Below, one piece after another: positions 33,651 through 42,988 of a stretch of DNA of 64,000 nt; position 1 is the first letter of the stretch; every line of letters starts with the position of its first letter. The stretch comes from an uncultured Clostridia bacterium. GTDB lineage: Bacteria; Bacillota; Clostridia; Christensenellales; Borkfalkiaceae. Made by a program: the position numbers and the translations under genes. Location: contig CAKQQQ010000006.1 in the NCBI GenBank assembly GCA_934271065.1, positions 48,476 through 112,475 on the forward strand, in the 5' to 3' direction. The notes beneath the pieces were generated by a model, which was given only the letters and a program-made list of their open reading frames with translations, searched no databases and was not told where the DNA came from.

Positions 33651-34832
33651 ATGTTCGATAAATTTATCGGTAAATTCGTAAAAAACGCCGAAGACGTCGA
33701 AAACCCGCAGGTACGCGAACGCTACGGGGTTTTTTCGGGTTTGACGGGCATAATTCTTAACGCGCTTTTAAGTCTGGCGAAGATAATAACGGGCGCGCTG
33801 ACGGGCGCGATTTCGATCGTAACGGACGGTGTGAACAACCTTTCCGACGCGGCGTCGTCGGTCGTTACCCTGCTGGGGTTCAAACTCGCGGGCAAAAAGG
33901 CGGATAAACGACACCCGTTCGGGCACGGCAGAATGGAATACTTCGCGGGGCTTACCGTATCGGTTATCATAATAATCGTGGCGGCGGAATTGTTAAAGAG
34001 TTCGATTGAAAAAATCATCGCGGGGGAAGTAGTGAAATACTCGTCCGACGCGGCGTTTGCGGTTTCGCTGTCCGTACTTGCGGTTTCGGTACTCGTAAAA
34101 CTGTGGATGACTTTATTCAACGCCAAAATCGCCAAAAAAATCGATTCGGTAGCCAACAAAGCCACCGCTCTGGACAGCCTGAGCGATTGCGCGGCAACGT
34201 CGCTCGTAATAATCTGCGCGGTTATTTCGCGATTCGTTACGGGCATACCGCTTGACGGAATAGCAGGCGTACTCGTCTCCCTGTTCATAGCGTACACGGG
34301 GCTTTCTTCGTTCAAAAGCGTAGCCGACCTGCTTATAGGCGTTGCGCCCGACCCCGAACTCGTACGCGAAGTGACCGATTTCGCGCTGGCGTTCGACAAG
34401 GAGAAAATCACGGGCGTTCACGACCTTATAATAAACGATTACGGACCGGGGCGAAAAATCATAGTGCTGCACGCCGAAGTACCCGCAAGCGGAAACGTTA
34501 TGCAACTGCACGACGCGATCGACAATCTCGAAAACGCGCTTTCGGAAAAATTCGGGTGTATGGCGGTAATTCATATGGACCCCGTAGACAACGAGAGCGA
34601 GCGCGTGACGCGGCTTAAAGAATTGGTCGTAAGCGTGGTTAAAGACCTTGACGAATCTTATCGGGTACACGATTTCAGAATGAACGAAGGCGACACGCAC
34701 GCCAACCTGATATTCGATCTCGTCGTTCCGTACGGAGACACCCGTTCGGAAGACGAAATACGCAGATACGTAGCCGAACGCGTCGCGAAAGTCGAGCCGA
34801 CCTGCGTTACCAAATGCAAGATAGAACATTAA
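33651..34832 (+). CDS. cation diffusion facilitator (CDF) metal transporter
   Basis: The 393-residue protein has six membrane helices and a ZT-dimer cytosolic domain (GVHDLIINDYGPGRKIIVLHAEV). The metal site motifs are NxxxD-like in helix 2 (DGVNNLSDAAS) and DxxxD in helix 5 (ALDSLSDCAATS), followed by the HPFGHGRMEY loop after helix 2. The absence of His in these motifs suggests Mn2+ or a broad divalent range rather than a strict Zn2+ transporter. It also has a C-terminal extension of about 90 residues (NESERVTRLKEL onward). It is in tandem with the CNNM-family protein. Confidence 0.88.
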   Translation: MFDKFIGKFVKNAEDVENPQVRERYGVFSGLTGIILNALLSLAKIITGALTGAISIVTDGVNNLSDAASSVVTLLGFKLAGKKADKRHPFGHGRMEYFAGLTVSVIIIIVAAELLKSSIEKIIAGEVVKYSSDAAFAVSLSVLAVSVLVKLWMTLFNAKIAKKIDSVANKATALDSLSDCAATSLVIICAVISRFVTGIPLDGIAGVLVSLFIAYTGLSSFKSVADLLIGVAPDPELVREVTDFALAFDKEKITGVHDLIINDYGPGRKIIVLHAEVPASGNVMQLHDAIDNLENALSEKFGCMAVIHMDPVDNESERVTRLKELVVSVVKDLDESYRVHDFRMNEGDTHANLIFDLVVPYGDTRSEDEIRRYVAERVAKVEPTCVTKCKIEH

Positions 34833-34892
34833 AAAATCGTCGTCGTTTGAACGCCGTCAGACCGCGCTAAGACGCAATCCGAAAAACCGTAT

Positions 34893-34937
34893 AAAAAATA
34901 CGAAGCCCCCGAGTTGAAGAACTCGGGGGCTTCGTAT
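34893..34937 (-). terminator. intrinsic terminator of tRNA-Gly, facing the CDF gene
   Basis: An 18-bp perfect stem (34898-34915 with 34920-34937, loop GAAG) is followed on the minus strand by TTTTTT. It lies 13 bases after the tRNA 3' end and may also serve the convergent CDF transcript. Confidence 0.9.
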
Positions 34938-34950
34938 TATGCGACGTTTT

Positions 34951-35024
34951 TGGAGCGGGCAACGAGAATCGGACTCGCAACCGAAGCTTGGGAAGCTCCT
35001 ATTTTACCACTAAACTATGCCCGC
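34951..35024 (-). tRNA. tRNA-Gly, anticodon CCC
   Basis: On the minus strand the molecule starts GCGGGCATAGTTTAGTGG and ends TGCCCGCTCCA, with CCA encoded. The acceptor stem GCGGGCA pairs with TGCCCGC. The anticodon stem GGAGC/GCTTC encloses the loop TTCCCAA, so the anticodon reads CCC. The T-arm has TTGCGAGTCCGATTCTCG-type pairing. Confidence 0.93.
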
Positions 35025-35108
35025 GTATATCGGACGGCGTTTCCGTCCGAATCGTATTTTACTATATTTTTACAAATTTTTCAAGCGATTTATGCCTTTA
35101 TGGCAAAT

Positions 35109-36137
35109 TTATTTCTTTTTATCGTTATTAAACTTGCCTATTACTTCGCTTACCGAGCCGACGTACGCGAATGTGTCGGGATATTTACGCACTATCGACT
35201 GGAATTTACTTACCTGTCTCGGACTGATTACGCATATGAGCAGTTGTTTGTTATGATGCTCGAACATTCCGACGGCGGGCGTTACCGTTACGCCGTGGCC
35301 TAATTTTTCGATAATCTCTTTGCTGATTTCGTCGGCGTACTCGGTTATGACTTCGAATTTGAGCGCGGATTTGTTGGATATCATCATCTTATCGCATATT
35401 ATCGTAGTCGCGCATATAAACACGAGCGATAAAAACACGGGAGTAAGATTTTCTTTGTAAACGGGTACGGAAACCGCCATTATCACGGCGTTTACGGCAA
35501 AAATTACCGAAGCCACGCTCTTGTGCGGATATTTTTTCTGTATCATCGCGCCGACTATGTCCGCCCCGCCCGTAGACGAGTTTATTTTAAGCGCGAACGC
35601 AAGCGATATCCCCGTCGCCGCGCCGCCCACCATAGCGGACAGCAGACGTAAGCCTATCGAATTTTTGCTCTCTTCTGCAGTAAGCAGTTTTTGCGTGATG
35701 CTGAATTTATACGTCGGATCGATAAAGTTATCGAAGAGAAACATTATTACGGTCATCAGAATCGCCGTCGCGAACGTCTTTATGCAAAAACCTTTGCCCA
35801 GCGACTTCCACGCGCAGGCAAGCAAGGGTACGTTCACAAGCACGAACAGCAACGAAGTATAATCTATTCCGCTTTTAACGGCATCGCTCACGCCGACCAG
35901 TTTCTTTACTATCGCGACCACGCCGCCCACGCCGCCCGGCGCAAAATTACAGGTGGAAACGAAGTAATGAAAGGACACGGCGTACAATAACGCCGATAAA
36001 AACACGAATAACGAACTCTTTACGAACTCTTTTTTCTTATTTACGGGCGTGATGAAATAGTCCTTTCTTACGCCGTATTTTTCTTCCGCGCCGTCGGACG
36101 CGGCGTCGGTCGTACCGACGGTGTTATAATCAGCCAT
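35109..36137 (-). CDS. YitT-family membrane protein (DUF161/DUF2179)
   Basis: The 342-residue protein has five to six membrane helices (about residues 45-250; SSLFVFLSALLYAVSFHYF, GVGGVVAIVK, NSSTGGADIVGAMIQKKYP) and a C-terminal DUF2179 domain (TEYADEISKEIIEKLGHGVTV, LICVISPRQVSKFQSIVRKYPDTFAYVGSVSEVIG). Function is unknown in the family. The start at 36137 is chosen because the longer frame to 36209 would run into the inverted repeat. A TATAAT box lies at 36167-36172. Confidence 0.88.
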   Translation of the reverse strand: MADYNTVGTTDAASDGAEEKYGVRKDYFITPVNKKKEFVKSSLFVFLSALLYAVSFHYFVSTCNFAPGGVGGVVAIVKKLVGVSDAVKSGIDYTSLLFVLVNVPLLACAWKSLGKGFCIKTFATAILMTVIMFLFDNFIDPTYKFSITQKLLTAEESKNSIGLRLLSAMVGGAATGISLAFALKINSSTGGADIVGAMIQKKYPHKSVASVIFAVNAVIMAVSVPVYKENLTPVFLSLVFICATTIICDKMMISNKSALKFEVITEYADEISKEIIEKLGHGVTVTPAVGMFEHHNKQLLICVISPRQVSKFQSIVRKYPDTFAYVGSVSEVIGKFNNDKKK

Positions 36138-36173
36138 AACGCTTGAACCCTGGTTTGAAATTTTTCGATTATA

Positions 36174-36231
36174 CCGGACAAGAATAATACGAACCTTGCA
36201 AAAACGCACCGTCAGTATTATTCTTGTCCGG
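36174..36231. repeat. 17-bp inverted repeat containing dispersed-repeat copy 2
   Basis: CCGGACAAGAATAATAC (36174-36190) and its exact complement (36215-36231) flank a 24-base spacer. The left arm plus spacer (36174-36207) is the second copy of the 34-base repeat at 19624-19657, in opposite orientation. It lies upstream of the yitT-like gene. A shorter match (CGGACAAGAATAA) is at 32066-32078. Confidence 0.75.
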
Positions 36232-36402
36232 CATTGGTCGCCGCTATATCATACCACAACCCCGCGCGAAAGCAAAGCGTTTTAAGCGTCGGCGCAAAAA
36301 TTATTTTTTAGGTTAATTTTCGGGCAAAGCCTTAAAACGATAGTGTTTTTTTATAAAATGTGCTACACTATTGACAAGTACGGTCTTTTGGGAGATTCGA
36401 TT

Positions 36403-38832
36403 ATGGATATGAAATCTATAGAAGCCAAATGGCAACAAAAATGGGAAAAGGACAAGTTATACGCGTTCAATAAAAAGAACGTTGCGAAAAAGTTTTACTG
36501 TCTCGAAATGTTCTCTTACCCGTCCGCGTCAAAACTGCATCTCGGGCATTGGTACAACTACGGTCTTACCGACAGTTTCGCGCGCTATAAAAAAATGAAA
36601 GGCTACGAAGTGTTCGAGCCGATGGGTTTCGACGCGTTCGGTCTCCCCGCCGAAAACTACGCGATTAAAACGGGTATTCCGCCGGAAGAATCGACTTTGG
36701 CGAACATAGCGACTATGGAAAAGCAGTTGAAAGCGATGGGCGCGATGTTCGACTGGAACGCGGAAATCAAAACCTGTATGCCCGATTACTACAAGTGGAC
36801 GCAATGGCTCTTTCTCAAACTCTACGAAAAAGGGCTTGCTTACCGCAAAGAAGCGCCCGTAAACTGGTGCCCGAGTTGCAACACCGTTCTCGCGAACGAA
36901 CAGGTAGAAGGCGGAAAGTGCGAACGCTGCGGCGCGCAGGTTATAAAACGCAACCTGACTCAATGGTTTTTCAAAATAACCGACTACGCGGAAGAACTGC
37001 TTGACAAACTCGACGAACTCGACTGGCCCGAAAAAACCAAACTTATGCAGAAGAACTGGATAGGCAAGTCGAACGGCGGAGAAATTCTCTTTACCACGGA
37101 AAGCGGCGAAACGTTCAAGGTATTCACTACCCGCGCGGACACGCTGTTCGGCGTATCGTTCGTCGCGCTTGCGCCCGAACACCCGCTCGTCAGGCGCGTG
37201 GTTACCGACGATCGGCGCGAAGCGGTAGAAGAGTATATTGCGGAAACGGCTAAACGCGACGAAATAGAGCGGTTATCGACCGCCAACGAGAAGACGGGCG
37301 TATTCACGGGCGCGTACGCGATCAACCCCGTGAACGGTAAAAAAGTGCCGATTTACGCCGCGGATTACGTCTTATATTCGTACGGAGCGGGCGCGGTAAT
37401 GGGCGTACCCGCGCACGACGCGCGAGACTATGCGTTCGCGCAGAAATACGACTTGCCCGTAACGCAGGTAATACGCAAACCGAACGGAACGACCGAACTG
37501 CCCTACTGCGAAGACGGTATGCTGGTAAACAGTCTCGAATACGACGGGCTTTCGTCCGAAGAAGCGAGAAAAGCCATTCTCGGCAGACTAGCGTCCGAAG
37601 AAAAAGGTCAGCACAAGATAAATTACAGGCTTCGCGACTGGCTCGTGTCGCGGCAAAGGTACTGGGGCGCGCCCATTCCGATGATCTATTGCGAAAAGTG
37701 CGGAGAAGTACCCGTACCCTATAAAGATTTGCCCGTGGAGTTGCCCAAAAACGTAGAATTCCGCCCCGACGGAAAGTCTCCGCTGGCGAAATGCGAGTCG
37801 TTTATCAACACGACCTGCCCCATATGCGGCGGCAAGGCGACGAGAGACGCGGACACGCTCGACACGTTCGTCTGTTCGAGTTGGTATTATCTCCGCTACC
37901 CCGACAGCAAAAACGCAAACGCGCCGTTCGATTCGGGTTTAATCAACGAAATGCTGCCCGTAGACAAATACGTCGGCGGACCGGAACACGCGTGTATGCA
38001 CCTTTTATACGCAAGGTTCATTACCAAGGCTCTGCGCGATATGGGCTATCTCGATTTTGACGAGCCGTTCAAATCGCTTACCCATCAGGGAATTATTTTA
38101 GGTCCGGACGGAATGAGAATGAGCAAGTCGCGCGGAAACGTCATCTCGCCCGACACCTATATCGATCAATACGGCTCGGACGTACTCAGAATGTACCTTA
38201 TGTTCGGGTTTAACTACACCGAAGGCGGAGCGTGGGACGATAACGGCATCAAGTCCATAGCCAAATTCGCCGACCGCGTGGAAAGACTCGTAACGAGAGC
38301 CAACGAACTTAAATCGGGCAAACGCGCCGAACTTACCCACGCCGATAAAGAGTTGTTATACGCCGAAGCCTACGCCGTCAAATGCGTCGACCGCGATATG
38401 AACGACTTTTCGTTCAACACGGCGATCGCGCGGCTTATGGAATTCGTAAACGCGCTCAACAAATACGACTCAACCGAAAACGAGTCGGGTACGATATTCA
38501 AAAAGTGCGTCGACACGCTCATACTCCTGCTCGCGCCCTGCGCGCCGCATTTCGCGGAAGAGTTATGGTCGATAAGGGGCTACAAAAAATCGGTATTCCT
38601 GACCGACTACCCCGTTTGCAACGAAGACGCGCTCGTTAAAGACGAAGTGGAAATCGCCGTACAGGTAAACAGCAAGATGAAAGCGAAAGTATACGTTCTG
38701 ACCGATTCGGACGAAGAAGAAGCCAAAGCGATCGCCTTGCAGGACGAATTCGTCGCGAAAGCCGTAGACGGCAAACAGGTAGTAAAGGTCGTATACGTTA
38801 AAGGCAGACTTCTTAATTTTATAGTTAAATAA
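36403..38832 (+). CDS. leuS: leucyl-tRNA synthetase
   Basis: The 809-residue class I synthetase charges tRNA-Leu. It has the HIGH motif as LHLGHW (about residue 45), KMSKS as RMSKSRGN (about 570), a zinc-ribbon of CPSC..CERC type, a CP1 editing domain (DRREAVEEYI, GVPAHDARDYAFA) and a C-terminal anticodon-binding domain (ALQDEFVAKAVDGKQVVKVVYV). The ATG at 36403 has GGGAG upstream; an upstream frame from 36343 lacks one. I see no T-box leader before it. Monocistronic. Confidence 0.97.
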   Translation: MDMKSIEAKWQQKWEKDKLYAFNKKNVAKKFYCLEMFSYPSASKLHLGHWYNYGLTDSFARYKKMKGYEVFEPMGFDAFGLPAENYAIKTGIPPEESTLANIATMEKQLKAMGAMFDWNAEIKTCMPDYYKWTQWLFLKLYEKGLAYRKEAPVNWCPSCNTVLANEQVEGGKCERCGAQVIKRNLTQWFFKITDYAEELLDKLDELDWPEKTKLMQKNWIGKSNGGEILFTTESGETFKVFTTRADTLFGVSFVALAPEHPLVRRVVTDDRREAVEEYIAETAKRDEIERLSTANEKTGVFTGAYAINPVNGKKVPIYAADYVLYSYGAGAVMGVPAHDARDYAFAQKYDLPVTQVIRKPNGTTELPYCEDGMLVNSLEYDGLSSEEARKAILGRLASEEKGQHKINYRLRDWLVSRQRYWGAPIPMIYCEKCGEVPVPYKDLPVELPKNVEFRPDGKSPLAKCESFINTTCPICGGKATRDADTLDTFVCSSWYYLRYPDSKNANAPFDSGLINEMLPVDKYVGGPEHACMHLLYARFITKALRDMGYLDFDEPFKSLTHQGIILGPDGMRMSKSRGNVISPDTYIDQYGSDVLRMYLMFGFNYTEGGAWDDNGIKSIAKFADRVERLVTRANELKSGKRAELTHADKELLYAEAYAVKCVDRDMNDFSFNTAIARLMEFVNALNKYDSTENESGTIFKKCVDTLILLLAPCAPHFAEELWSIRGYKKSVFLTDYPVCNEDALVKDEVEIAVQVNSKMKAKVYVLTDSDEEEAKAIALQDEFVAKAVDGKQVVKVVYVKGRLLNFIVK

Positions 38833-38851
38833 CTACACGCCGAAGCGTAAA

Positions 38852-38892
38852 ACGCTCCCCGAAAGTCAAAACCTTTCGGGGAGCGTATTTTT
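38852..38892 (+). terminator. bidirectional terminator after leuS
   Basis: ACGCTCCCCGAAAG pairs with CTTTCGGGGAGCGT around a seven-base loop, followed by ATTTTTA on the plus strand. On the minus strand TTTTA follows, so it can also end the RCK-protein transcript. Confidence 0.88.
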
Positions 38893-38921
38893 ACGATTAT
38901 TTCAACGTTTTCTATACAAAC

Positions 38922-39569
38922 TTAAATCTTAAAGCACTTTTTAATGTCTTTATATCTGCCGAGCACCATAAGCGTCTGCCCGTCTTCGAGACGATCGCCC
39001 GCGCTTATCGCGGGGTCCATTTTGCCGTTCTTTTTTACGCCGAGTACGTTGATGCCGAACTTTTTACGCACGTCGAGTTCGCCGAGCGTTTTACCTTTCC
39101 ATTCGTCGGGTATGGCGACGTCGAATATGGAGTAATCGCCGTCAATCTCGATATAGCCCGTAACGTGATCGGAAGTGTATCTGATCGCCGTCCAGTCGGC
39201 GAGTTGTTTTTCGGGGTAAACGACTTCGTCCGCGCCGATTTTTTTCAGGAGTTTTTCCTGCATATCTCCGCTCGCGCGGGCTACGACGAGTTTCGCGCCG
39301 TATTCTTTGAGCAACGACGTTATTTCAAGCGAACTCTGAAAGTCGTTGCCGATGGCGACTACGCACACGTCGAAATTCTTTACGCCCAGACTTTTAAGAA
39401 GGTCTGTATCGGTGGCGTCGCCGATCTGCGCGTCGGTAACTACCGGCAACGCGGCGTTTACGCGCTTTTCGGATTTGTCTATCGCGAGTACGTCGTGACC
39501 TAAATCGTGAAGTTTCAAGGATACGTTATAACCGTACCGTCCTAAACCTATCAATAAAACAGATTTCAT
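38922..39569 (-). CDS. TrkA/KtrA-type potassium channel regulator (RCK protein)
   Basis: The 215-residue protein has an N-terminal Rossmann NAD/ATP-binding TrkA-N domain (VLLIGLGRYGYNVSLKL, IGDATDTDLLKSLGV) and a TrkA-C domain (IFDVAIPDEWKGKTLGELDVR, GDRLEDGQTLMVLG). Such subunits gate Ktr/Trk K+ channels in response to nucleotides. No KtrB/TrkH gene is adjacent, so the partner must be elsewhere. It follows the SDR gene by 40 bases at the end of the pheS operon. Confidence 0.9.
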   Translation of the reverse strand: MKSVLLIGLGRYGYNVSLKLHDLGHDVLAIDKSEKRVNAALPVVTDAQIGDATDTDLLKSLGVKNFDVCVVAIGNDFQSSLEITSLLKEYGAKLVVARASGDMQEKLLKKIGADEVVYPEKQLADWTAIRYTSDHVTGYIEIDGDYSIFDVAIPDEWKGKTLGELDVRKKFGINVLGVKKNGKMDPAISAGDRLEDGQTLMVLGRYKDIKKCFKI

Positions 39570-39609
39570 TTTTATCTCCGTCGTCGGCGGTTATCAAGCC
39601 GACTTATTA

Positions 39610-40389
39610 TCAGAAATGATCTTTTTCTTTACGCGCCCACTTCTTCGCAACGTATCTGCATTGCAAGGACTGCGGCGTGATTTTTTCAAGAAAATAAACG
39701 AATTTATTGAACGCGCCGGGTATTACCGCGCGCTTGTTCTTAGCCAACGCTTTAAGCGACTTTTCAACGACGTATTCCGTCGGTTTACAGGACAGTCTAC
39801 CCGTAAGCCCCTGCACCCTGATGTCGTTTATTACGTCCGGACGAGTGGGGATTCCGCCGGCTATCAGCGTGGTTATTTTTGCGTCTTTTATTTCGTAGCG
39901 CAACGCGGTAAAGAAGTTGATTAAAAACGCCTTGCTTGCGGAATATATCGCAAAATACGGCATCGGCGTAGTACCGCTCATACTCGCCACGGTAAGAATT
40001 TTAAGGTTCTCCGCCCTGCGGTCGAGAACGTACCGCGTAACGGAAAGAGTCGCTTCGACATTTACGCGCAACTGAAACGTGAGTTTTTCCTGCGTGTAGC
40101 GCAAAAAGCCCTTTTGAGTATCCACCCCCGCGACGTTGAACAACCCCGAAAACTTTATTCCCTTTTCGTCGGCGTAATCGAACGCCGCGCGCCGTTCGGC
40201 TTCGTCGGTCAGATCCGCCGCGAAAATCTCGATTTTCGCGGCGGGGTTTACGGCAAGCAGTTCGCTTTTAAGCGCAAGCAGTTTCTCTTCGCTTCTGCCC
40301 GTTAAAAACAAATCGTCGGTAAGTACCAACTTTCGGGCAAACGCGCCGCCTAACCCGCCAGTCGCGCCGCTGATAAACGCGTAACTCAT
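39610..40389 (-). CDS. short-chain dehydrogenase/reductase (SDR family)
   Basis: The 259-residue protein has the Rossmann cofactor motif SGATGGLGGAFAR (a TGxxxGxG variant), an NxAG-type FNVAGVD and the catalytic Tyr/Lys as YSASKAF with upstream Ser in VASMSGT. It belongs to the classical SDR/DltE-like group of unknown substrate. It overlaps the YnzC gene by four bases (ATGA), so it is translationally coupled to it. Confidence 0.87.
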   Translation of the reverse strand: MSYAFISGATGGLGGAFARKLVLTDDLFLTGRSEEKLLALKSELLAVNPAAKIEIFAADLTDEAERRAAFDYADEKGIKFSGLFNVAGVDTQKGFLRYTQEKLTFQLRVNVEATLSVTRYVLDRRAENLKILTVASMSGTTPMPYFAIYSASKAFLINFFTALRYEIKDAKITTLIAGGIPTRPDVINDIRVQGLTGRLSCKPTEYVVEKSLKALAKNKRAVIPGAFNKFVYFLEKITPQSLQCRYVAKKWARKEKDHF

Positions 40390-40577
40390 TTCTTCGTCAA
40401 CTTATGCTTACCGTTTTCGTCTACGATATAGGTGTTATCGAGTTGCGCGCGCAGATTGCCCGCAACGCTATCGATATACGCTTTACGCAGTTTCGCCTGC
40501 TCGGTTTTTTCTTCGTCTGTAAGCCCTTCTTCCCTTTGCTTTTTCGCAAGAAAATTTATTCTGTCGATATCTATCAT
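40386..40577 (-). CDS. DUF896 protein (YnzC/UPF0291)
   Basis: The 63-residue helical protein (DIDRINFLAKKQREEGLTDEE, then EQAKLRKAYIDSVAGNLRAQL) has the family's hallmark RINxLAxKxKxEGLTxEE pattern. YnzC of Bacillus is a small SOS-linked protein of unknown mechanism. It overlaps pheT and the SDR gene by four bases at each end. Confidence 0.93.
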   Translation of the reverse strand: MIDIDRINFLAKKQREEGLTDEEKTEQAKLRKAYIDSVAGNLRAQLDNTYIVDENGKHKLTKK

Positions 40578-42976
40578 CTCAACTCCGCGCCGAGCCTGTG
40601 GCTCAGACTGCTTAAAATGCGTTTTACGAGCGCGTCTACGTCTTCGGCGGAAAGCGGCTTGTCGTCGCCAGCCTTAATCGTCACTCTGAACGCCATACTC
40701 TTTTTACCTTTTTCAACCTGCTCGCCCGTATACACGTCGAACAATTTTACGTCACTTACCGCGCCTTTCGCAGCCTGCTTAATCGCGGAAGACAATTCGT
40801 CGCAAGTGAGTTTTTCGTCGCATACGAACGCAAGGTCTCTTTCCGCAGACGGGAATTTCGGTAACGGTTCGAATCTGAACGGCTTATCGAATTTCGCCGA
40901 TAAACGCGTATAATTGAGTTCCGCGACGTACGCCTTACGCTCTATATCGTAGTCGGCGGCGACTTCGTAGCAAACCTGCCCGAACACGCCTATCTCTTCG
41001 CCGTCGCATTTTATTTTCGCCGACACACCCGAATGAAGATACGGTTTTTCGGCGCGTTCGGTTAAATCGAATTTCAAACCGAAATAATCCGCCATTCGCT
41101 CTATCGCGCCCTTTAACGTGAAGAAACTCTCGTTTTCTCCGTATACCGCAAGGGTTAAACGCTTACGCTCTATAGGGAATTCCGTAAGCGGCAGGCTCTT
41201 CGGCGAAAAAGTACGCGCTATCTCGAAAATTCTGCCGGCGTCCGTTCCGCGTTTGATATTACGCGAAATTACCGAAAGGAAGGACGGGATCATGGTCGCG
41301 CGCAGCACTTCGTAGTTGTCGCTGAGCGGGTGTTGAAGAAGTATGACGTTCCCTTCTTCGTCGCCGTCTTTAAGGCGCAACGCCGCGATATCTTTTTTGG
41401 AATAGAACGAATAGGTCATAATCTCGCTGTAACCGATAGCGGCAAGCGCGCGTTTTACCCTGTTTTCGTCTTTTTGTTCTTTACTGTAACCGCCGTCGGT
41501 AATCGACGCGTCTTTCATAAGCGTGGGCGTGATATGCTCGTAACCGTACGTTCTTATCACTTCTTCGGCTAAATCGGGATAACCTTCGACGTCTTCTCTG
41601 TACGGCGGAGCAACCGTTCTGATTCGGTTTCCCTTCGCTTCCACGCCGAAATTAAGGCGTTTCAGCACGCTTATTATCTCGTCTTTCGGAACTTCTATTC
41701 CGAGAACGCCGTTTATTTTATCGAACGTCGTTTCGACGACCGCGTTTTCCTGCTTTCCGCCCGCGGAAACGTCGCGACGAACGCCCGTAACCCTGCCCGC
41801 TTTCAACTCGCAGATAAGGCTCAAAGCCCTGTTCATCGCCCTTTCGGTAGTGTACTCGTCAACGCCCTTTTCAAAACGCTTGGACGAATCGCTCGACACG
41901 CCGAGCGTACGCGACGAACGCCTTACGTTGTCGCGCTTGAATTTGGCGCACTCGAACAGTACGGACTCGGTATCCGTCTTGATTTCGCTGTTAAGCCCGC
42001 CCATAATGCCCGCCAGCGCGACGCCCTTTTCTCCGTCGCATATCAGCAGGTTATCGCGGGTTAATACCACTTCCTTTTCGTCGAGAGTGGTTATTTTTTC
42101 GCCGTCTTTCGCGCGGCGGACGTTTATCGCGTTGCCCGCAAGATCGTTCAGGTCGAACGCGTGCATCGGCTGACCAAGTTCGAGCAGAACGTAGTTGGTT
42201 ATATCCACGATATTGTTTATGGGGTTGATGCCGCAAAGTTTAAGCCGTCTCGACATAAACTTCGGCGAATCGGTTATTCGTATATCCTTGACGAGCGCGG
42301 CGATATATCTTGGACAGAGTTCGCCGTCCGTAACCGTGACGGTTACGTCTTCGTCGTCGGCTCTCTCTTCTACCGTATACTCGTAAGACGGTTCTTTGAG
42401 CGGTTTATTAAGCGCGCACGCTATTTCACGCGCTATGCCGAGAACGCTCTGACAGTCGGGGCGGTTCGCAAGCACGGATATATCGAAAACGTAATCTCTT
42501 AAATCGAGCAGATCGCGCACTTCTTCGCCGAGCGGAAAATCGTCGCGGAAAACGAGTACTCCGTCGCCGCTCGCGCCGGCGTAAATATCGTCGTCTATGC
42601 CGAGTTCTTCGCCGCCGCAGAACATTCCGTAAGACGGCTCGCCGCGGAGTTTACCGTTGAATATACGCTCGCCCGTGGCAAGAGTCGCGCCGTCTACCGC
42701 AACGGGTACTATATCCCCGATTTTTACGTTTACGGCGTTGGTTATTATCTGCAATATCCCGTACTTACCGGCGTCCACCTGACAGATACGCAGTCTTTCG
42801 GCGTTGGGGTGTTGGGTTATTTCTTTAATTTTACAGGTTACTACCTTGTCGAGTTTATCCCCGTAAGGAATAATCTGCTCGACTTCGAAACCGCTGTCGA
42901 ACAACCGCTTTTCGAGTTCTTCGGGCGTAACGTCTATATCTACGAATTCTTTAAGCCAACTTAAAGGCGCTAACAT
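40574..42976 (-). CDS. pheT: phenylalanyl-tRNA synthetase beta subunit
   Basis: The 800-residue subunit has an N-terminal tRNA-binding OB fold (QHPNAERLRICQVD, about residues 40-150), B3/B4 editing domain, B5 (EKGVDEYTTERA), a catalytic-like core and a C-terminal FDX-ACB anticodon-binding domain (PKFPSAERDLAFVCDE). It forms an alpha2beta2 enzyme with PheS. It lies 12 bases after pheS. Confidence 0.97.
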   Translation of the reverse strand: MLAPLSWLKEFVDIDVTPEELEKRLFDSGFEVEQIIPYGDKLDKVVTCKIKEITQHPNAERLRICQVDAGKYGILQIITNAVNVKIGDIVPVAVDGATLATGERIFNGKLRGEPSYGMFCGGEELGIDDDIYAGASGDGVLVFRDDFPLGEEVRDLLDLRDYVFDISVLANRPDCQSVLGIAREIACALNKPLKEPSYEYTVEERADDEDVTVTVTDGELCPRYIAALVKDIRITDSPKFMSRRLKLCGINPINNIVDITNYVLLELGQPMHAFDLNDLAGNAINVRRAKDGEKITTLDEKEVVLTRDNLLICDGEKGVALAGIMGGLNSEIKTDTESVLFECAKFKRDNVRRSSRTLGVSSDSSKRFEKGVDEYTTERAMNRALSLICELKAGRVTGVRRDVSAGGKQENAVVETTFDKINGVLGIEVPKDEIISVLKRLNFGVEAKGNRIRTVAPPYREDVEGYPDLAEEVIRTYGYEHITPTLMKDASITDGGYSKEQKDENRVKRALAAIGYSEIMTYSFYSKKDIAALRLKDGDEEGNVILLQHPLSDNYEVLRATMIPSFLSVISRNIKRGTDAGRIFEIARTFSPKSLPLTEFPIERKRLTLAVYGENESFFTLKGAIERMADYFGLKFDLTERAEKPYLHSGVSAKIKCDGEEIGVFGQVCYEVAADYDIERKAYVAELNYTRLSAKFDKPFRFEPLPKFPSAERDLAFVCDEKLTCDELSSAIKQAAKGAVSDVKLFDVYTGEQVEKGKKSMAFRVTIKAGDDKPLSAEDVDALVKRILSSLSHRLGAELR

Positions 42977-42988
42977 TTCACTCTCTCC

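Noticed and set aside
36232..36402. T-box or leucine leader before leuS
   Set aside because: No T-box sequence, no terminator hairpin with a U-run and no Leu-rich ORF could be read in the leader; no clear promoter either.
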